This document shows positions 10,016-20,380 of a DNA stretch of 61,401 nucleotides, one piece after another. Position 1 is the stretch's first letter, and every line of letters starts with the position of its first letter. The position numbers and the translations under genes are program-made. This stretch comes from an uncultured SAR86 cluster bacterium. Its GTDB lineage: Bacteria > Pseudomonadota > Gammaproteobacteria > Magnimaribacterales > D2472. The notes under the pieces are model-generated. The model ran no database searches. It was not told the origin of the DNA and worked only from the letters and a program-made list of their open reading frames with translations. The DNA lies in NCBI GenBank assembly GCA_902541365.1, contig CACBQK010000005.1:1-61401 (forward strand), in the 5' to 3' direction.

Positions 10016-10537
10016 ATGGATAAAATATTAATTCTTTTTTCAACAACTGATGGCCACACTGTTTCGATATGTAATCGAATTGCAGAAGTCTTATCTATTA
10101 ATGGATCAGTCACAATTATCAGCCTCGAAGATTGTTCAGAGCTTGAGATAAAGAGTGCTGATAAAGTCTTAGTTGGTGCAAGCATCCGTTATGGAAAGCA
10201 TAATAAAAACCTTTTTAGTTTTTCTAAGAAATATAAAAGTATTTTAGATTCAAAAGAGAATGCTTTTTTTAGTGTTAATGCAGTAGCAAGAAAACCAGAA
10301 AAATGTGATCCAGAAACAAATCCATATTTAATTAAATTTATGAAGCAATCAGCTTGGAAGCCCAAAAAATTGGGCGTTTTTGCGGGCAAGATTGATTATC
10401 CAAAGTATAAGTTTTTTGATAAACATATGATTAGATTTATTATGTGGATTACAAATGGACCAACAGATATTAATGAATCATTTGAATTTACAGATTGGTC
10501 AAAAGTGGATGATTTTGCAAAAGATATATTTCATTAA
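10016..10537 (+). CDS. hemG: Protoporphyrinogen IX oxidase, flavodoxin-type
   Basis: This 173-residue flavodoxin-fold protein starts with KILILFSTTDGHT, the FMN phosphate loop. It continues with the HemG-like segments VLVGASIRYGKHN, FFSVNAVARKP and GKIDYPKY. HemG oxidises protoporphyrinogen IX to protoporphyrin IX and passes electrons to the quinone pool. The pattern, especially the VNAVARKP loop and the C-terminal MWITNGPTD, distinguishes it from a plain flavodoxin. It is divergent from thiE and is followed by erpA. Confidence 0.9.
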   Translation: MDKILILFSTTDGHTVSICNRIAEVLSINGSVTIISLEDCSELEIKSADKVLVGASIRYGKHNKNLFSFSKKYKSILDSKENAFFSVNAVARKPEKCDPETNPYLIKFMKQSAWKPKKLGVFAGKIDYPKYKFFDKHMIRFIMWITNGPTDINESFEFTDWSKVDDFAKDIFH

Positions 10538-10588
10538 GTGATATTGTTTTTATTGAAACTGATACTATTAATTTATTAAGATAACGCT

Positions 10589-10921
10589 ATGGAACAAAAT
10601 ACATCTATCAACGTCACAGAAAGTGCGCAGAAAAGGATTCAGAATCTGCTTCCTGAATATGAATCAAATGCTTTCCGCGTTTATGTTACGGGAGGAGGTT
10701 GCTCCGGCTTCCAATATGGTTTTAAGTTTGATTCAGAAGAAGCTTTCGATGATGATGTAATTGATTTTGGCCATTTCAGAGTTTTATTAGATTCTCTTTC
10801 ATATCCATATTTGTATGGCTCTGAGCTGGACTATGTTGAAGATCTCTCAGGCGCTAAATTTATTATTAAAAACCCTAACGCAAAGACCACATGCGGATGT
10901 GGTGAATCTTTTACCGTCTAG
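10589..10921 (+). CDS. erpA: Iron-sulfur cluster insertion protein ErpA
   Basis: This 110-residue A-type Fe-S carrier has the three conserved cysteines C38 (GGGCSGFQY), C102 and C104 (TCGCGESF). ErpA carries Fe-S clusters to essential apo-proteins. Length and the motif VYVTGGGCSG match ErpA better than IscA. Its tail overlaps the end of convergent anmK by 11 bases. The arrangement erpA, anmK, M23 peptidase and tyrS is also known from Pseudomonas. Confidence 0.93.
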   Translation: MEQNTSINVTESAQKRIQNLLPEYESNAFRVYVTGGGCSGFQYGFKFDSEEAFDDDVIDFGHFRVLLDSLSYPYLYGSELDYVEDLSGAKFIIKNPNAKTTCGCGESFTV

Positions 10922-11921
10922 GCTCAACCAAGATACCTCTTTTTAAATAAGCTAAATAAGCAAAAGCTGCAGATTCTACAAATTTTGAAGGGATTAAACG
11001 GTCTGTAAATTTTAAAGATGACCCAATATTTTTCTCTAGTCTTTCCATGAGGAATTTATTTTTGGTACCACCACCATGCAGCAATATCTCCCCAGGCATA
11101 TCACAAGAATGGCAAAAATCAGATATGCATAAGGCTGTTAGCTCGCTTAGAGTTGCCAATAGATTTTCAGGATTATCTGATTTAAGTTCATCAAGATTAT
11201 AGTAAAAAGATTTGTCATCGGCTCTGGGATAGCCTTTAGTACGGATTTTATCAAGCAAGCTATTTAAAAGTCTTTGATCTATTTGTCCTGTAGCTGCAAT
11301 CTTTCCATCTTCATCATACGGCATCCCAAAGTCACGCATTGCGACTAAATCTATTAAACAGTTACCAGGTCCGACATCTGAAGCTGATTTAATATCTTCT
11401 CCATCCAAGTAAGTACCATTAGATATTCCTCCAATATTGAAAATAACTTTTCTTTTATTTGATTCAGCAAAAAGATATTTATGGAATTCTGGAACGAGCG
11501 GCGCACCCAAACCTCCTTTTCGCATGTCATAGTTTCTAAAATCATGAATTACTTTAACTCCAACTTCATCAGCTAGAAATTGAGCACATCCGATTTGATA
11601 GCTTCGCTCAGTATCATGAAACATAGTTTGTCCAGGAAAACCTATTCCAGATATTAAAGATTTATCAATTCCATCTAACAAGTTTTTAATTAGCTTCACA
11701 GAGCTCTTATTTAAGCTCTCCTCAAGTTCAAGCACAATTTCACCATCTTCTTTTTTCTTAAAGCCTTTTTTAATAGCTTCCTCATATTTTGATTTATAGT
11801 TTTTTTCAAGATTGTTTGATTTTGAGTGTATAAGTTCAAATCCATTACTGAAATCTACCACACACCCATCAATTGAATCAGCGCTTGTTCCGGTCATCAA
11901 ACCAATAAAATATTTACTCAT
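10911..11921 (-). CDS. anmK: Anhydro-N-acetylmuramic acid kinase
   Basis: This 336-residue ASKHA-fold kinase recycles cell-wall anhydro-MurNAc to MurNAc-6-phosphate. The diagnostic N-terminal motif GLMTGTSADSIDG lies at residues 7-19. Further family segments are GFPGQTMFHD, FNIGGISNGTY, SDVGPGNCLIDL and LLHGGGTKNKFL. It overlaps the M23 peptidase gene by 8 bases (start inside the previous stop), so the two are translationally coupled. Confidence 0.95.
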   Translation of the reverse strand: MSKYFIGLMTGTSADSIDGCVVDFSNGFELIHSKSNNLEKNYKSKYEEAIKKGFKKKEDGEIVLELEESLNKSSVKLIKNLLDGIDKSLISGIGFPGQTMFHDTERSYQIGCAQFLADEVGVKVIHDFRNYDMRKGGLGAPLVPEFHKYLFAESNKRKVIFNIGGISNGTYLDGEDIKSASDVGPGNCLIDLVAMRDFGMPYDEDGKIAATGQIDQRLLNSLLDKIRTKGYPRADDKSFYYNLDELKSDNPENLLATLSELTALCISDFCHSCDMPGEILLHGGGTKNKFLMERLEKNIGSSLKFTDRLIPSKFVESAAFAYLAYLKRGILVEPRR

Positions 11922-13170
11922 AAGCTACTTCATTACTTTCTAAGTCAAAAACTTTTAATGCCTCCTTACTTTCTTGAACAATAGCTTTGAAACCCTCCAG
12001 CTTAGACTCATCAATTGGCTTAGCTGATGGTAGTTCTACTTTAACTGGATCAGTCCTTTTATCACCAATTCTAAATTCATAATGTAGATGCGGCGCAGTT
12101 GCTAACCCAGAATCACCCACAAAAGCAATGATTTGACCCTGAGAGACTTTTGTACCGACTTTTATTTTTGATTCAAACTTTTCCAAGTGGGCATAAAGAG
12201 TTGATATATTTCCGCCATGACGGATCTCTAAAGTCCTTCCATAACCACTTTTCCATCCGGCAAAGGAAATAACCCCCTCACCTGAGGCCTTAATTGGAGT
12301 ATTTCTTCTAGCTGCATAATCTACTCCGTTATGTGCCTTAATCTTATGGAGTATTGGATGCATCCTGTTTGGATTGAAGTGAGAACTAATATAAGCAAAA
12401 TCTAATGGCGCTCTTAAAAAAGCTTTTTTTACATTATTACCATTTTCATCAAAATATTGCTTCCCAAGTTCATCATCAAAATATCTCTGGGCAGTATATC
12501 TCTGACCATTATTAATGAATTCAGCGAAAATTATGTCGCCGCTAGAGATTTTTTGCCCTTCCGAATATTCAGTTTCATAAATAACTGAAAAAGTATCTCC
12601 ATTTCGAACATCAAATATGAAATCAATATCCCAGCCAAAAATAAAAGCGAAGTCCATAATAATGCTGTCCGGCATATTTGCTTTTAGACCAGACTCATAA
12701 AAAGAGCTTTGAATCTCTCCCATACTAATTGATTTAAGTTTTTCAACTTCTTTCACAATCTTTTCAATTGAAATATCTTCTCCTATATCAACCCTTATGC
12801 TATTCAAGATATCTTTTTTGATTTCAATTCTGTTTATCTCATCATTAAGGAAAGAAAACTTAATTTCATCACCAGGTCTAATATTTCTTAGCTCATTACT
12901 TCTATCAAGCTTAAGAATTTTATAAACAGTATTTAAAGGCACTCTATAGTCTTCAAAAATAATTGATAAATTTTCTCCATCTTTCACTTCGTGGATCGCA
13001 GATGTTTCCACTCTTTCAAGTTCAGGTTTAAAAAGCTCTTCAATAAATACATCTTCTATTGGTGGAGCTTCATTATTCTTGCGATCGACACTTAGAAGAA
13101 TAATTAAAAAGGCTGCAATTAGAAATGCCAACACAACATACTTAAATGATATTCTTTTGTATTCAATCAT
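11914..13170 (-). CDS. M23 family murein DD-endopeptidase (MepM-like)
   Basis: This 418-residue protein is anchored in the inner membrane by a segment at residues 11-28, with the rest in the periplasm. The middle contains a LysM/OapA-like region (VKDGENLSIIFEDYRVP). The C-terminal M23 peptidase domain has the zinc motif HNGVDYA (H280, D284) and HLHYEF (H361, H363). Such enzymes cut peptidoglycan cross-links during growth. Its start overlaps the putA stop by one base (TGATG), and its end overlaps anmK, giving a cell-wall turnover and recycling pair. Confidence 0.92.
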   Translation of the reverse strand: MIEYKRISFKYVVLAFLIAAFLIILLSVDRKNNEAPPIEDVFIEELFKPELERVETSAIHEVKDGENLSIIFEDYRVPLNTVYKILKLDRSNELRNIRPGDEIKFSFLNDEINRIEIKKDILNSIRVDIGEDISIEKIVKEVEKLKSISMGEIQSSFYESGLKANMPDSIIMDFAFIFGWDIDFIFDVRNGDTFSVIYETEYSEGQKISSGDIIFAEFINNGQRYTAQRYFDDELGKQYFDENGNNVKKAFLRAPLDFAYISSHFNPNRMHPILHKIKAHNGVDYAARRNTPIKASGEGVISFAGWKSGYGRTLEIRHGGNISTLYAHLEKFESKIKVGTKVSQGQIIAFVGDSGLATAPHLHYEFRIGDKRTDPVKVELPSAKPIDESKLEGFKAIVQESKEALKVFDLESNEVAYE

Positions 13171-16100
13171 CAGTCTTCTAAATTGAGTATTTCGGCATTA
13201 CCGCCAAAAGCAACTGTATTTTTAGTTATCGATCTCTCATCAACAAATTGGAGTAAGTAGTTTGGGCCACCAGCCTTAAACCCAGTCCCTGATAAACCAG
13301 TTCCTCCAAATGGTTGAGAACCGACAACAGCACCCACGATATCTCTATTAATATAAGTATTTCCAGCAATAGATTTATTTATGATGTCATCTGCCTTTGA
13401 TTCAATTCTAGAATGGACACCCATGGTTAAACCATATTGTTTATTCTTAAGAGCATTTAGAATTTGATCAAGCTCACTGGTTTTGTATTTGATGACATGA
13501 AGTATCGGTCCAAACTTTTCTTCATTTATATCATCAATCGAATTTAATTCAATTAAGGTTGGCGAAACAAAATTACCATCAGGAGCTTGATTATGGCTAA
13601 AAATTTGATATCCATTGTTTGAACATTCTGAAATATATTCAAGAAGCATATTTCTTGATCTTTCATCAATAATTGGACCCACATCACAGTGGAAGTCTTC
13701 GGGATTGCCAACAGTAAGTTCAGCCATTGCATCTTTAATCATCTCTACCAGATCATCAAAAATACTTTCATGAATTATTGCTAATCTCAAAGCAGAACAT
13801 CTTTGCCCCGCACTATTAAAGGAAGATCGCATTATGTCATCAACAACCTGCTCATGAAGTGAGCTTGAATCTATAAACATTGCATTAAGTCCACCAGTTT
13901 CAGCAATTAAAGAAGAGATGGGACCATCTTTTTTAGCCAACTGGAGATTAATTTTCTTTGCAGTTGCTGAGGACCCCGTAAAGGCAACTCCAGAAATATG
14001 ATCAAATGAAATTAGTTTTGAACCTATTGAGCCATCTCCTTGAATTAATTTTAAAGCAGATTTCGGCACACCATTTTTATAAAAAAGCTCAATCATCATG
14101 GTCGCAATTATTGGAGTGTGCTCAGACGGCTTTGATATAACTGAATTCCCTGTAACAAGAGCCGCGGCTATTTGGCCTGCAAAAATGGCAAGCGGGAAAT
14201 TCCATGGGCTGATGCACACAAAAGTACCTTTTGACTGGTAGAAAAGCTGATTAGATTCACCTGTTGGACCATTGAGGTTGTTGGGTTCGCTTAATAGACT
14301 TTTAGCATTGTCTGCATAATATCTAAGAAAATCGACTGTCTCCCTAATTTCATCATAGGAATCTTTGTATGTTTTCCCGGCTTCATGAATCAAGTAGTAT
14401 AAGAATTTTGTAGATTCTTTCTCTAAATTATCAGCAATTCTATAAAAGATATCTGCTCTCTCGCTAACATGAGTGTTTTTCCATTCAGCACATTGTTGGA
14501 AATTTAATTCATTTGTTATATCTGCAAAAGAGCAATCCCCAATCTCATTCCCATTGGCTATTGAGTATCGTTTCTCATTTTTAGATTCATTAATTTCGCT
14601 ACAAAAGTTTTTTGCCTCAACCTTTAAATTATCAAACTTTAAAAGGTCAGATTTTAAGTCAAGTAAATTCTTAGGTTCGCTTAAGTCATATCCAGATGAA
14701 TTAACTCTTGGAGAGAAGATATCTGATGGGTTTACGATTTTTTCATGTTGAAGTTTATCAATAGCTTTTTTTACAGATTTAATTGGATCTTCTGCTAGAT
14801 TATCTGGACTTACTTCTGGATTAAGTAAGTTATTTACAAATGAGCTGTTAGCACCATTTTCAAGCAGTCTTCTTACTAAATATGGGAGCAGATCTTTATA
14901 TGGACCAATGGGTGCATATATTCCGGCGGAAGGTATTCCTCCTAAAACTTTATCTGCGGACTTATAAAGTAGCTCTCCCATTCCAAAAAGTCTTTGGAAT
15001 TCATATTCTTTCTCTTCGGCCATAAAATAAATCGACGCTACAGAATGAGCATTATGAGTAGCAAACTTAGGCTTCAGATTATCTGAGCCAAGAAGTTTTG
15101 AGGCAATAAATAAATAGTTAAGGTCAGTAAGACTTTTATTAATAAGGACTGGGAAGCCCTCGTGACCTCCGGCTTGAGAGAATTTTATTTCTCCATCCCA
15201 ATAAGCGCCTTTCGTTAGCCTGACATGCATTTTTTCTCTTTTAGAGCACAACTCATTCGCCCAATTGACAACATTTGATGCTCTCTTCCCATAAGCTTGA
15301 ATAGCAAAACCCAATCCATTCCAATCCTTTATTCTTTTACTCATAGCAACTTCTTCAATCAAATCTTGACTTATAGAGAGCCTGTGTTGTTCTTCAGCAT
15401 CAATTGTTATCTCTACATCATTTTGATATGCGAGGTTAATTAGGCTTAGGATTGAATTGAGGATCTCTTTTTTTGTTAATTCATATTTGAGAGTTTCGTA
15501 TCTTGGATGAAGTGCTGAAAGCTTTATTGATACTCCATGATTGATTCCAAACTCTCTATTAAGTTTAGCAACCCTTTCAATCGCCTCAACATAAGAATTA
15601 TAGAAACCTTCTGCTTGTGATTTAGTTCTTGCAGCTTCACCAAGCATATCAAAGCTGTGGATGGACTTTTTCAGATTTGAACTTTTGATAACAGAATCAA
15701 AATCATTTCCCATTACAAATTCTTTGCTCAAGATCTGCATTGCAGTCATGATTGCTTGCCGCACAGAAGTCTCTCCGGTTTTTTGTGTCAGTTTGCCTAT
15801 CCACTCAAGCGGATTATCAAATAATGCTCTTGGAGGCTGAATAACTTTTCCTGCAATTAGTAAGCCCCAAGTAGCTGCATTAACGAATAAGCTATCTGCC
15901 TGATTAATGTGATCTACCCAATTTGAATTTGTAATCTTTTCAGATATTAGTTCATCTTTTGTGTTGTCATCTGGTATTCTTAGAACGGATTCAGCAAGAC
16001 ACATTAAGGCAACGCCTTCATCATTTGTTAAACCATACTCACTTAGAAATTTATCTAGAAGCGTTCTGCCTGATTTATTTTTCCTACACTCAGTGATTAT

Positions 16101-16205
16101 TTTTTTTGTTGCTGAAAAGATTTCTTTCTCTTTAGAGTTATCAAATTCACTTATTAAATATTTAGCAATTTCCTTATCTGAATGGAATTTTGTGAAATCT
16201 TTCAT
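13170..16205 (-). CDS. putA: Bifunctional proline dehydrogenase / P5C dehydrogenase
   Basis: This 1011-residue enzyme oxidises proline to glutamate. The N-terminal half is a proline dehydrogenase barrel (SIKLSALHPRYE, DAEEQHRL, RLTKGAYWDGEIK). The C-terminal half is an aldehyde dehydrogenase with the glutamate motif AETGGLNAMF and the catalytic C803 in NSAGQRCSALR. The ribbon-helix-helix DNA-binding domain of E. coli PutA is missing, so this is a short, purely catalytic form. It lies between the M23 peptidase and tyrS, a place where related genomes usually have nothing. It is divergent from tyrS with only 35 bases between. Confidence 0.96.
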   Translation of the reverse strand: MKDFTKFHSDKEIAKYLISEFDNSKEKEIFSATKKIITECRKNKSGRTLLDKFLSEYGLTNDEGVALMCLAESVLRIPDDNTKDELISEKITNSNWVDHINQADSLFVNAATWGLLIAGKVIQPPRALFDNPLEWIGKLTQKTGETSVRQAIMTAMQILSKEFVMGNDFDSVIKSSNLKKSIHSFDMLGEAARTKSQAEGFYNSYVEAIERVAKLNREFGINHGVSIKLSALHPRYETLKYELTKKEILNSILSLINLAYQNDVEITIDAEEQHRLSISQDLIEEVAMSKRIKDWNGLGFAIQAYGKRASNVVNWANELCSKREKMHVRLTKGAYWDGEIKFSQAGGHEGFPVLINKSLTDLNYLFIASKLLGSDNLKPKFATHNAHSVASIYFMAEEKEYEFQRLFGMGELLYKSADKVLGGIPSAGIYAPIGPYKDLLPYLVRRLLENGANSSFVNNLLNPEVSPDNLAEDPIKSVKKAIDKLQHEKIVNPSDIFSPRVNSSGYDLSEPKNLLDLKSDLLKFDNLKVEAKNFCSEINESKNEKRYSIANGNEIGDCSFADITNELNFQQCAEWKNTHVSERADIFYRIADNLEKESTKFLYYLIHEAGKTYKDSYDEIRETVDFLRYYADNAKSLLSEPNNLNGPTGESNQLFYQSKGTFVCISPWNFPLAIFAGQIAAALVTGNSVISKPSEHTPIIATMMIELFYKNGVPKSALKLIQGDGSIGSKLISFDHISGVAFTGSSATAKKINLQLAKKDGPISSLIAETGGLNAMFIDSSSLHEQVVDDIMRSSFNSAGQRCSALRLAIIHESIFDDLVEMIKDAMAELTVGNPEDFHCDVGPIIDERSRNMLLEYISECSNNGYQIFSHNQAPDGNFVSPTLIELNSIDDINEEKFGPILHVIKYKTSELDQILNALKNKQYGLTMGVHSRIESKADDIINKSIAGNTYINRDIVGAVVGSQPFGGTGLSGTGFKAGGPNYLLQFVDERSITKNTVAFGGNAEILNLED

Positions 16206-16240
16206 AAAGTTATTTTATACTATGATGGAGAAAAATTTTT

Positions 16241-17425
16241 ATGAAAGAATCTCTTGAATTAATAAAGCGAGGCATCGATGAAGTCTTAACTGAAGACGAT
16301 CTTGTTTCAAAACTTAAATCTAAAAAACAACTAACTATTAAAGTTGGATTTGATCCAACTGCACCCGATCTTCATCTTGGTCATACTGTGATCTTAAATA
16401 AGATGAGGTACTTCCAAGACCTCGGCCATAAGGTAGTTTTTTTAATCGGAGATTTTACTGGAAGAATAGGGGACCCATCTGGCAAAAACAAAACACGTCC
16501 ATCACTTGATAAAGAGGAGCTTGAAAAAAATGCTAAAACTTACTCTGATCAAGTATTTAAAATCTTAAATAAAGATTTAACAGATATCAGATTTAACTCT
16601 GAGTGGTGTGAAGATTTAGGCGCCGATGGAATTATTGGGCTTGCATCAAAATATAATTTAGGTCGTATGCTTGAAAGAGATGATTTTTCCAAACGCTACA
16701 AAGCAAATCAACAAATTGCCATTCACGAGTTTTTATATCCATTAATTCAGGCCTATGACTCAATCGCTTTAAATGCTGATGTGGAAATGGGGGGAACTGA
16801 CCAAAAATTTAATCTTCTTGTGGGAAGAGAGTTGCAAAGGGCATTTGATCAAGAGCCTCAAGTTTGTATAACCCTTCCTATCTTAGAAGGCTTGGATGGA
16901 ACTAATAAAATGTCTAAATCTTTAGATAATTATGTTGGTATCAATGAAGATCCTGACGAAATGTTCGGCAAAATTATGTCAATTTCTGATGATTTGATGT
17001 GGAGATGGTTCGAATTACTGAGTTTTAGGCCAATAAGTGAGGTAAATGAGCTTAAAAAAGAGGTGAAATCGGGAATGAATCCTCGGGATACCAAGATTTT
17101 GCTTGCTGAAGAGATAATTGAGCGATTCCATTCCAAAGAAGATGCTGAAAATGCAAAAAATACTTTTCTTGATAGATTCCAAAAAGGAGCAAAGCCAAAA
17201 GATATAGAAACGTTCTCAATTTCTTTGGATGATGACATTGCTATTGGAAACCTGCTCAAAGAATCTGGACTAGTTCAGAGCACATCGGAAGCGATGCGTT
17301 TAGTCAAACAAGGAGCAGTGAAAATTAATGATGAAAAAATTGATGACCCAAAACTCAGCATTGAGAAAAATCAAGAGTTACTTTTCCAAGTTGGCAAGAG
17401 AAGATTCTTAAAAATTAAAACCTAA
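16241..17425 (+). CDS. tyrS: Tyrosyl-tRNA synthetase
   Basis: This 394-residue class I aminoacyl-tRNA synthetase has the ATP-binding signature as PDLHLGHT and the KMSKS loop as [12 protein letters not shown]-terminal S4-like RNA-binding region ([16 protein letters not shown]) completes it. It charges tRNA-Tyr. It is divergent from putA, and its stop directly abuts the stop of the convergent peptidase gene with no bases between. Confidence 0.97.
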   Translation: MKESLELIKRGIDEVLTEDDLVSKLKSKKQLTIKVGFDPTAPDLHLGHTVILNKMRYFQDLGHKVVFLIGDFTGRIGDPSGKNKTRPSLDKEELEKNAKTYSDQVFKILNKDLTDIRFNSEWCEDLGADGIIGLASKYNLGRMLERDDFSKRYKANQQIAIHEFLYPLIQAYDSIALNADVEMGGTDQKFNLLVGRELQRAFDQEPQVCITLPILEGLDGTNKMSKSLDNYVGINEDPDEMFGKIMSISDDLMWRWFELLSFRPISEVNELKKEVKSGMNPRDTKILLAEEIIERFHSKEDAENAKNTFLDRFQKGAKPKDIETFSISLDDDIAIGNLLKESGLVQSTSEAMRLVKQGAVKINDEKIDDPKLSIEKNQELLFQVGKRRFLKIKT

Positions 17426-19534
17426 TTATTTATTAGAAATTTCATTTAGAGCAAATCCATATATTTCAGATATTGCTTCAATCTGTTTTGATCGGGGGGT
17501 CCCTGCACCATGTCCAGCACGATCTTCAATTCTAATTAGAATTTTATTTTCACAACCTTGAGCTTCTTGGAGACGCGCTGCAAATTTATATGAGTGAGAT
17601 GGCACAACACGATCATCTCTATTTGAAGTAAAAACTAAAGTAGTTGGATAACATACTCCATCTTGAATATTGTGATAGGGCGAATACTCATATAAATTTA
17701 AAAAAGCATCTTTTTCATCTGGTGATCCATAGTCACTTGTCCATGCCCATCCAATTGTGAATTTATGAAATCTGAGCATGTCCATAACTCCAACTCCCGG
17801 TAAAGCCACTTTGAATAATTCTGGATTTTGAAGCATAGTTGCTCCTACTAAAAGTCCACCATTCGATCTTCCCTCAATTGCAGTTGTGTCTGGAGAACCA
17901 ATTCCAGTTGCATGTAAAAATTTTGCAGCATAGGCAAAATCATCAAAGACATTTTGTTTATTGAAGAGCATCCCATCCTCATGCCATTTTGCTCCATACT
18001 CAGATCCACCTCGCAAACTTGCAACTGCAACTACACCACCTTGATTCATCCAAGATAGAAATCTTTTACTAAAACCAGGAAGAATTGAAATATCAAAACC
18101 TCCATATCCATAAAGCAACACTGGTGTATTTTCATCGAGATTTATATTACTTAAACTACTGATATGCAGTGGTATTTTTGTTCCATCTTTTGATTCATAA
18201 AACCACAATTTTGTCTCATAATCATCTACATTATGATCTGCTAGTTGTTCTTCCCAAAAAATATTGTAAGAGAAATCTTCCATATCTATCTTATAGATTT
18301 TTGTCGGGGTAACGTAGTTAGAAAAATTAAAGTAAGTTTCCTTGTCATCTATGCCACCACCAAATCCACCTATGGTTCCAGCAAGTTCAAAATTAAAATT
18401 ATTCAGATGATTTCCATTCATATCGAAGAATTTAATTTTTGAAATAGTATCTACCAGATAATTAATAACTATTTTTTCATTGACTATATTGACGGAACGA
18501 ATTGCAAAATCAGATTCATTAATTACGTCATTCCAAACATAAGATCCATTTTTAATTGTTAGCGCAGAAACTTTTCCATTAGGTGCATTTTCTGTTGAGT
18601 AGAAAAATAGAACATCATCTTTGCTTGTTATATATCCATACTCACCAATTAGTTCATCGATGACTGGAATGAAATTTTCAGAATCATAAGATTTAATATA
18701 GATCCTATTCTTTTCTTCTGTCCCATCACTAATCGAAAGAATTTTGTGAGCATTGTTTTCAGAAATCGAAATTGACCAACCCCACCTGGGTTGATCAGGA
18801 TTTTCATAAATTAGTTCATCTTTATCTTGTGATGTGCCTAATTTATGAAACATTAATTTTGGTTGTTCATTTATATCTGCAAGTAACTCATCTGTTGGCT
18901 CAGAATATTTCTGATAATAAAAACCTGAATTATTTTTTTCCCAAACAGCTCCAGAAAATTTAGACCAATTAATCGTTTCGTCTAAAAGCTCACGCGTTTC
19001 TATATTCATAATTTTCCAAACACGCCAATCTGATCCTCCATCCGAAATTGAATATGCTATCCATTTTCCATCTGGGCTTATGCTAGTTCCTCCCAAAGAA
19101 AATGTTCCATCTTCTGAAAATGAATTTGGATCAATTAAAACTTCTGCCTCACATTCTTCAAGGCAGTTCTTCATCATCAATTTGCTATGTTGCCAATCAC
19201 CCTCATTAAAATAATAAAAAATTCGGTCATTTTGCACATATGGAGTACTAATTGACTCACCATCCCATACTTTTTCTAAATCTTTGCCAATATTTCGAGT
19301 AAAAGGACCTTTTTTTAGGTATTTTTCAGTAAATTTGTTTTGTTTTTGCTCCCAAGCAGTAGATTCAGGTGATGTGAAGTCCTCAAGCCACCTATATTGA
19401 TCCTCAACTGTTACTCCGAATATTTCCTCAACAGTGCCATCTTTTCTGGATTCTGGGTAATTTTCTTCATTATTCATATTTGAGCAACCTGCCACAAAAA
19501 TAAGGGTTATTAAGTAGATACGCGATAGTTTCAT
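17426..19534 (-). CDS. Prolyl oligopeptidase (S9A), lipoprotein
   Basis: This 702-residue serine peptidase has an N-terminal beta-propeller and a C-terminal hydrolase domain. The nucleophile motif GRSNGGLL places the catalytic serine at residue 557. The Asp lies in SNRDDRVVP and the His in RAGHGAG. The N-terminus MKLSRIYLITLIFVAGCSN is a lipoprotein signal with a lipobox Cys at residue 17, so the enzyme is probably membrane-anchored in the periplasm. It cleaves short proline-containing peptides, and PutA could use the released proline. Confidence 0.93.
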   Translation of the reverse strand: MKLSRIYLITLIFVAGCSNMNNEENYPESRKDGTVEEIFGVTVEDQYRWLEDFTSPESTAWEQKQNKFTEKYLKKGPFTRNIGKDLEKVWDGESISTPYVQNDRIFYYFNEGDWQHSKLMMKNCLEECEAEVLIDPNSFSEDGTFSLGGTSISPDGKWIAYSISDGGSDWRVWKIMNIETRELLDETINWSKFSGAVWEKNNSGFYYQKYSEPTDELLADINEQPKLMFHKLGTSQDKDELIYENPDQPRWGWSISISENNAHKILSISDGTEEKNRIYIKSYDSENFIPVIDELIGEYGYITSKDDVLFFYSTENAPNGKVSALTIKNGSYVWNDVINESDFAIRSVNIVNEKIVINYLVDTISKIKFFDMNGNHLNNFNFELAGTIGGFGGGIDDKETYFNFSNYVTPTKIYKIDMEDFSYNIFWEEQLADHNVDDYETKLWFYESKDGTKIPLHISSLSNINLDENTPVLLYGYGGFDISILPGFSKRFLSWMNQGGVVAVASLRGGSEYGAKWHEDGMLFNKQNVFDDFAYAAKFLHATGIGSPDTTAIEGRSNGGLLVGATMLQNPELFKVALPGVGVMDMLRFHKFTIGWAWTSDYGSPDEKDAFLNLYEYSPYHNIQDGVCYPTTLVFTSNRDDRVVPSHSYKFAARLQEAQGCENKILIRIEDRAGHGAGTPRSKQIEAISEIYGFALNEISNK

Positions 19535-19570
19535 GTATACAATATCTTAACAATAATTTAGGTTTAAAAC

Positions 19571-20245
19571 ATGAATCAATTTATCGCAGCTTGGGAATTT
19601 GCTCTTAAAAACTTCCAATATTTATTTTTATTAGTTTTGCCGGTAATGGTGAGTGAAATGGTGGTGGCTTATTTATTGATACCTATAGATGGTATGGATC
19701 CTATGGACATAAACGAGTACATGTCAGGGAATCTTGCCAGCATTATGTCAGTTTCAATTGTAGCTATTGTTTTGAGTGTATCTCTTACTGGAGGCTTGAT
19801 GGTTGCTTTCCAGGCAATCTTATCTCAACAGATCTCTAATCCAATAAATGCTCTAATTGCCGGATTCAAAAAGTTCTTTCCACTTCTTGGAGCAACTATT
19901 CTCTCATCCTTACTAATAGGCTTGGGCGCAATCCTTTTAATACTCCCAGCATTTTATTTCATGGGTCGCACCTATCTATTTCCGGCATACATAATGTTTG
20001 AAGATAAAGGTGTTATGGATTCTCTCCGAGCTTCATGGGAAGCCACCGATGAGCACGGAACAACTCTTTTCTTTTTAACATTAGTTTTCTTTGCTCTCAC
20101 CCTTGGTGCAGGGACGATAATGTCAGGCTTGGTCTTTGATGGAAATCCAGTTGCAGGAACTATTGCTGCTGGGCTTGTTGAGTATGTTTGTATCCTGCCA
20201 TGGATGTATATTTACTTTAGTTTATATAAATCTATAAAGACTTAA
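19571..20245 (+). CDS. Integral membrane protein (YciC/UPF0259-like)
   Basis: This 224-residue protein is almost entirely hydrophobic, with about five or six transmembrane segments. The pattern of an amphipathic N-terminus (WEFALKNFQYLF), glycine-rich helices, and a FYFMGRTYLFPAYIMFEDKG segment followed by SLRASWEAT recalls the YciC/UPF0259 and related membrane families of unknown function. That assignment is tentative. It is divergent from the prolyl oligopeptidase gene (36 bases) and precedes tRNA-Ile. Confidence 0.7.
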   Translation: MNQFIAAWEFALKNFQYLFLLVLPVMVSEMVVAYLLIPIDGMDPMDINEYMSGNLASIMSVSIVAIVLSVSLTGGLMVAFQAILSQQISNPINALIAGFKKFFPLLGATILSSLLIGLGAILLILPAFYFMGRTYLFPAYIMFEDKGVMDSLRASWEATDEHGTTLFFLTLVFFALTLGAGTIMSGLVFDGNPVAGTIAAGLVEYVCILPWMYIYFSLYKSIKT

Positions 20246-20250
20246 ACGTA

Positions 20251-20279
20251 TTGTTGTGATTGCATTTGAAGGGTAAAAT
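20251..20279 (+). promoter_or_regulatory. Sigma-70-like promoter of tRNA-Ile
   Basis: A -35-like TTGTTG (20251-20256) and a -10-like TAAAAT (20274-20279) are separated by 17 bases. A GC-containing discriminator (GCTCC) follows. The predicted start lies about 12 bases before the mature tRNA. The spacing is optimal and the discriminator is of the kind seen at growth-controlled stable RNA promoters. Confidence 0.55.
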
Positions 20280-20297
20280 GCTCCTTCCAATTTAATT

Positions 20298-20375
<78 letters not shown>

Positions 20376-20380
20376 TTAGA

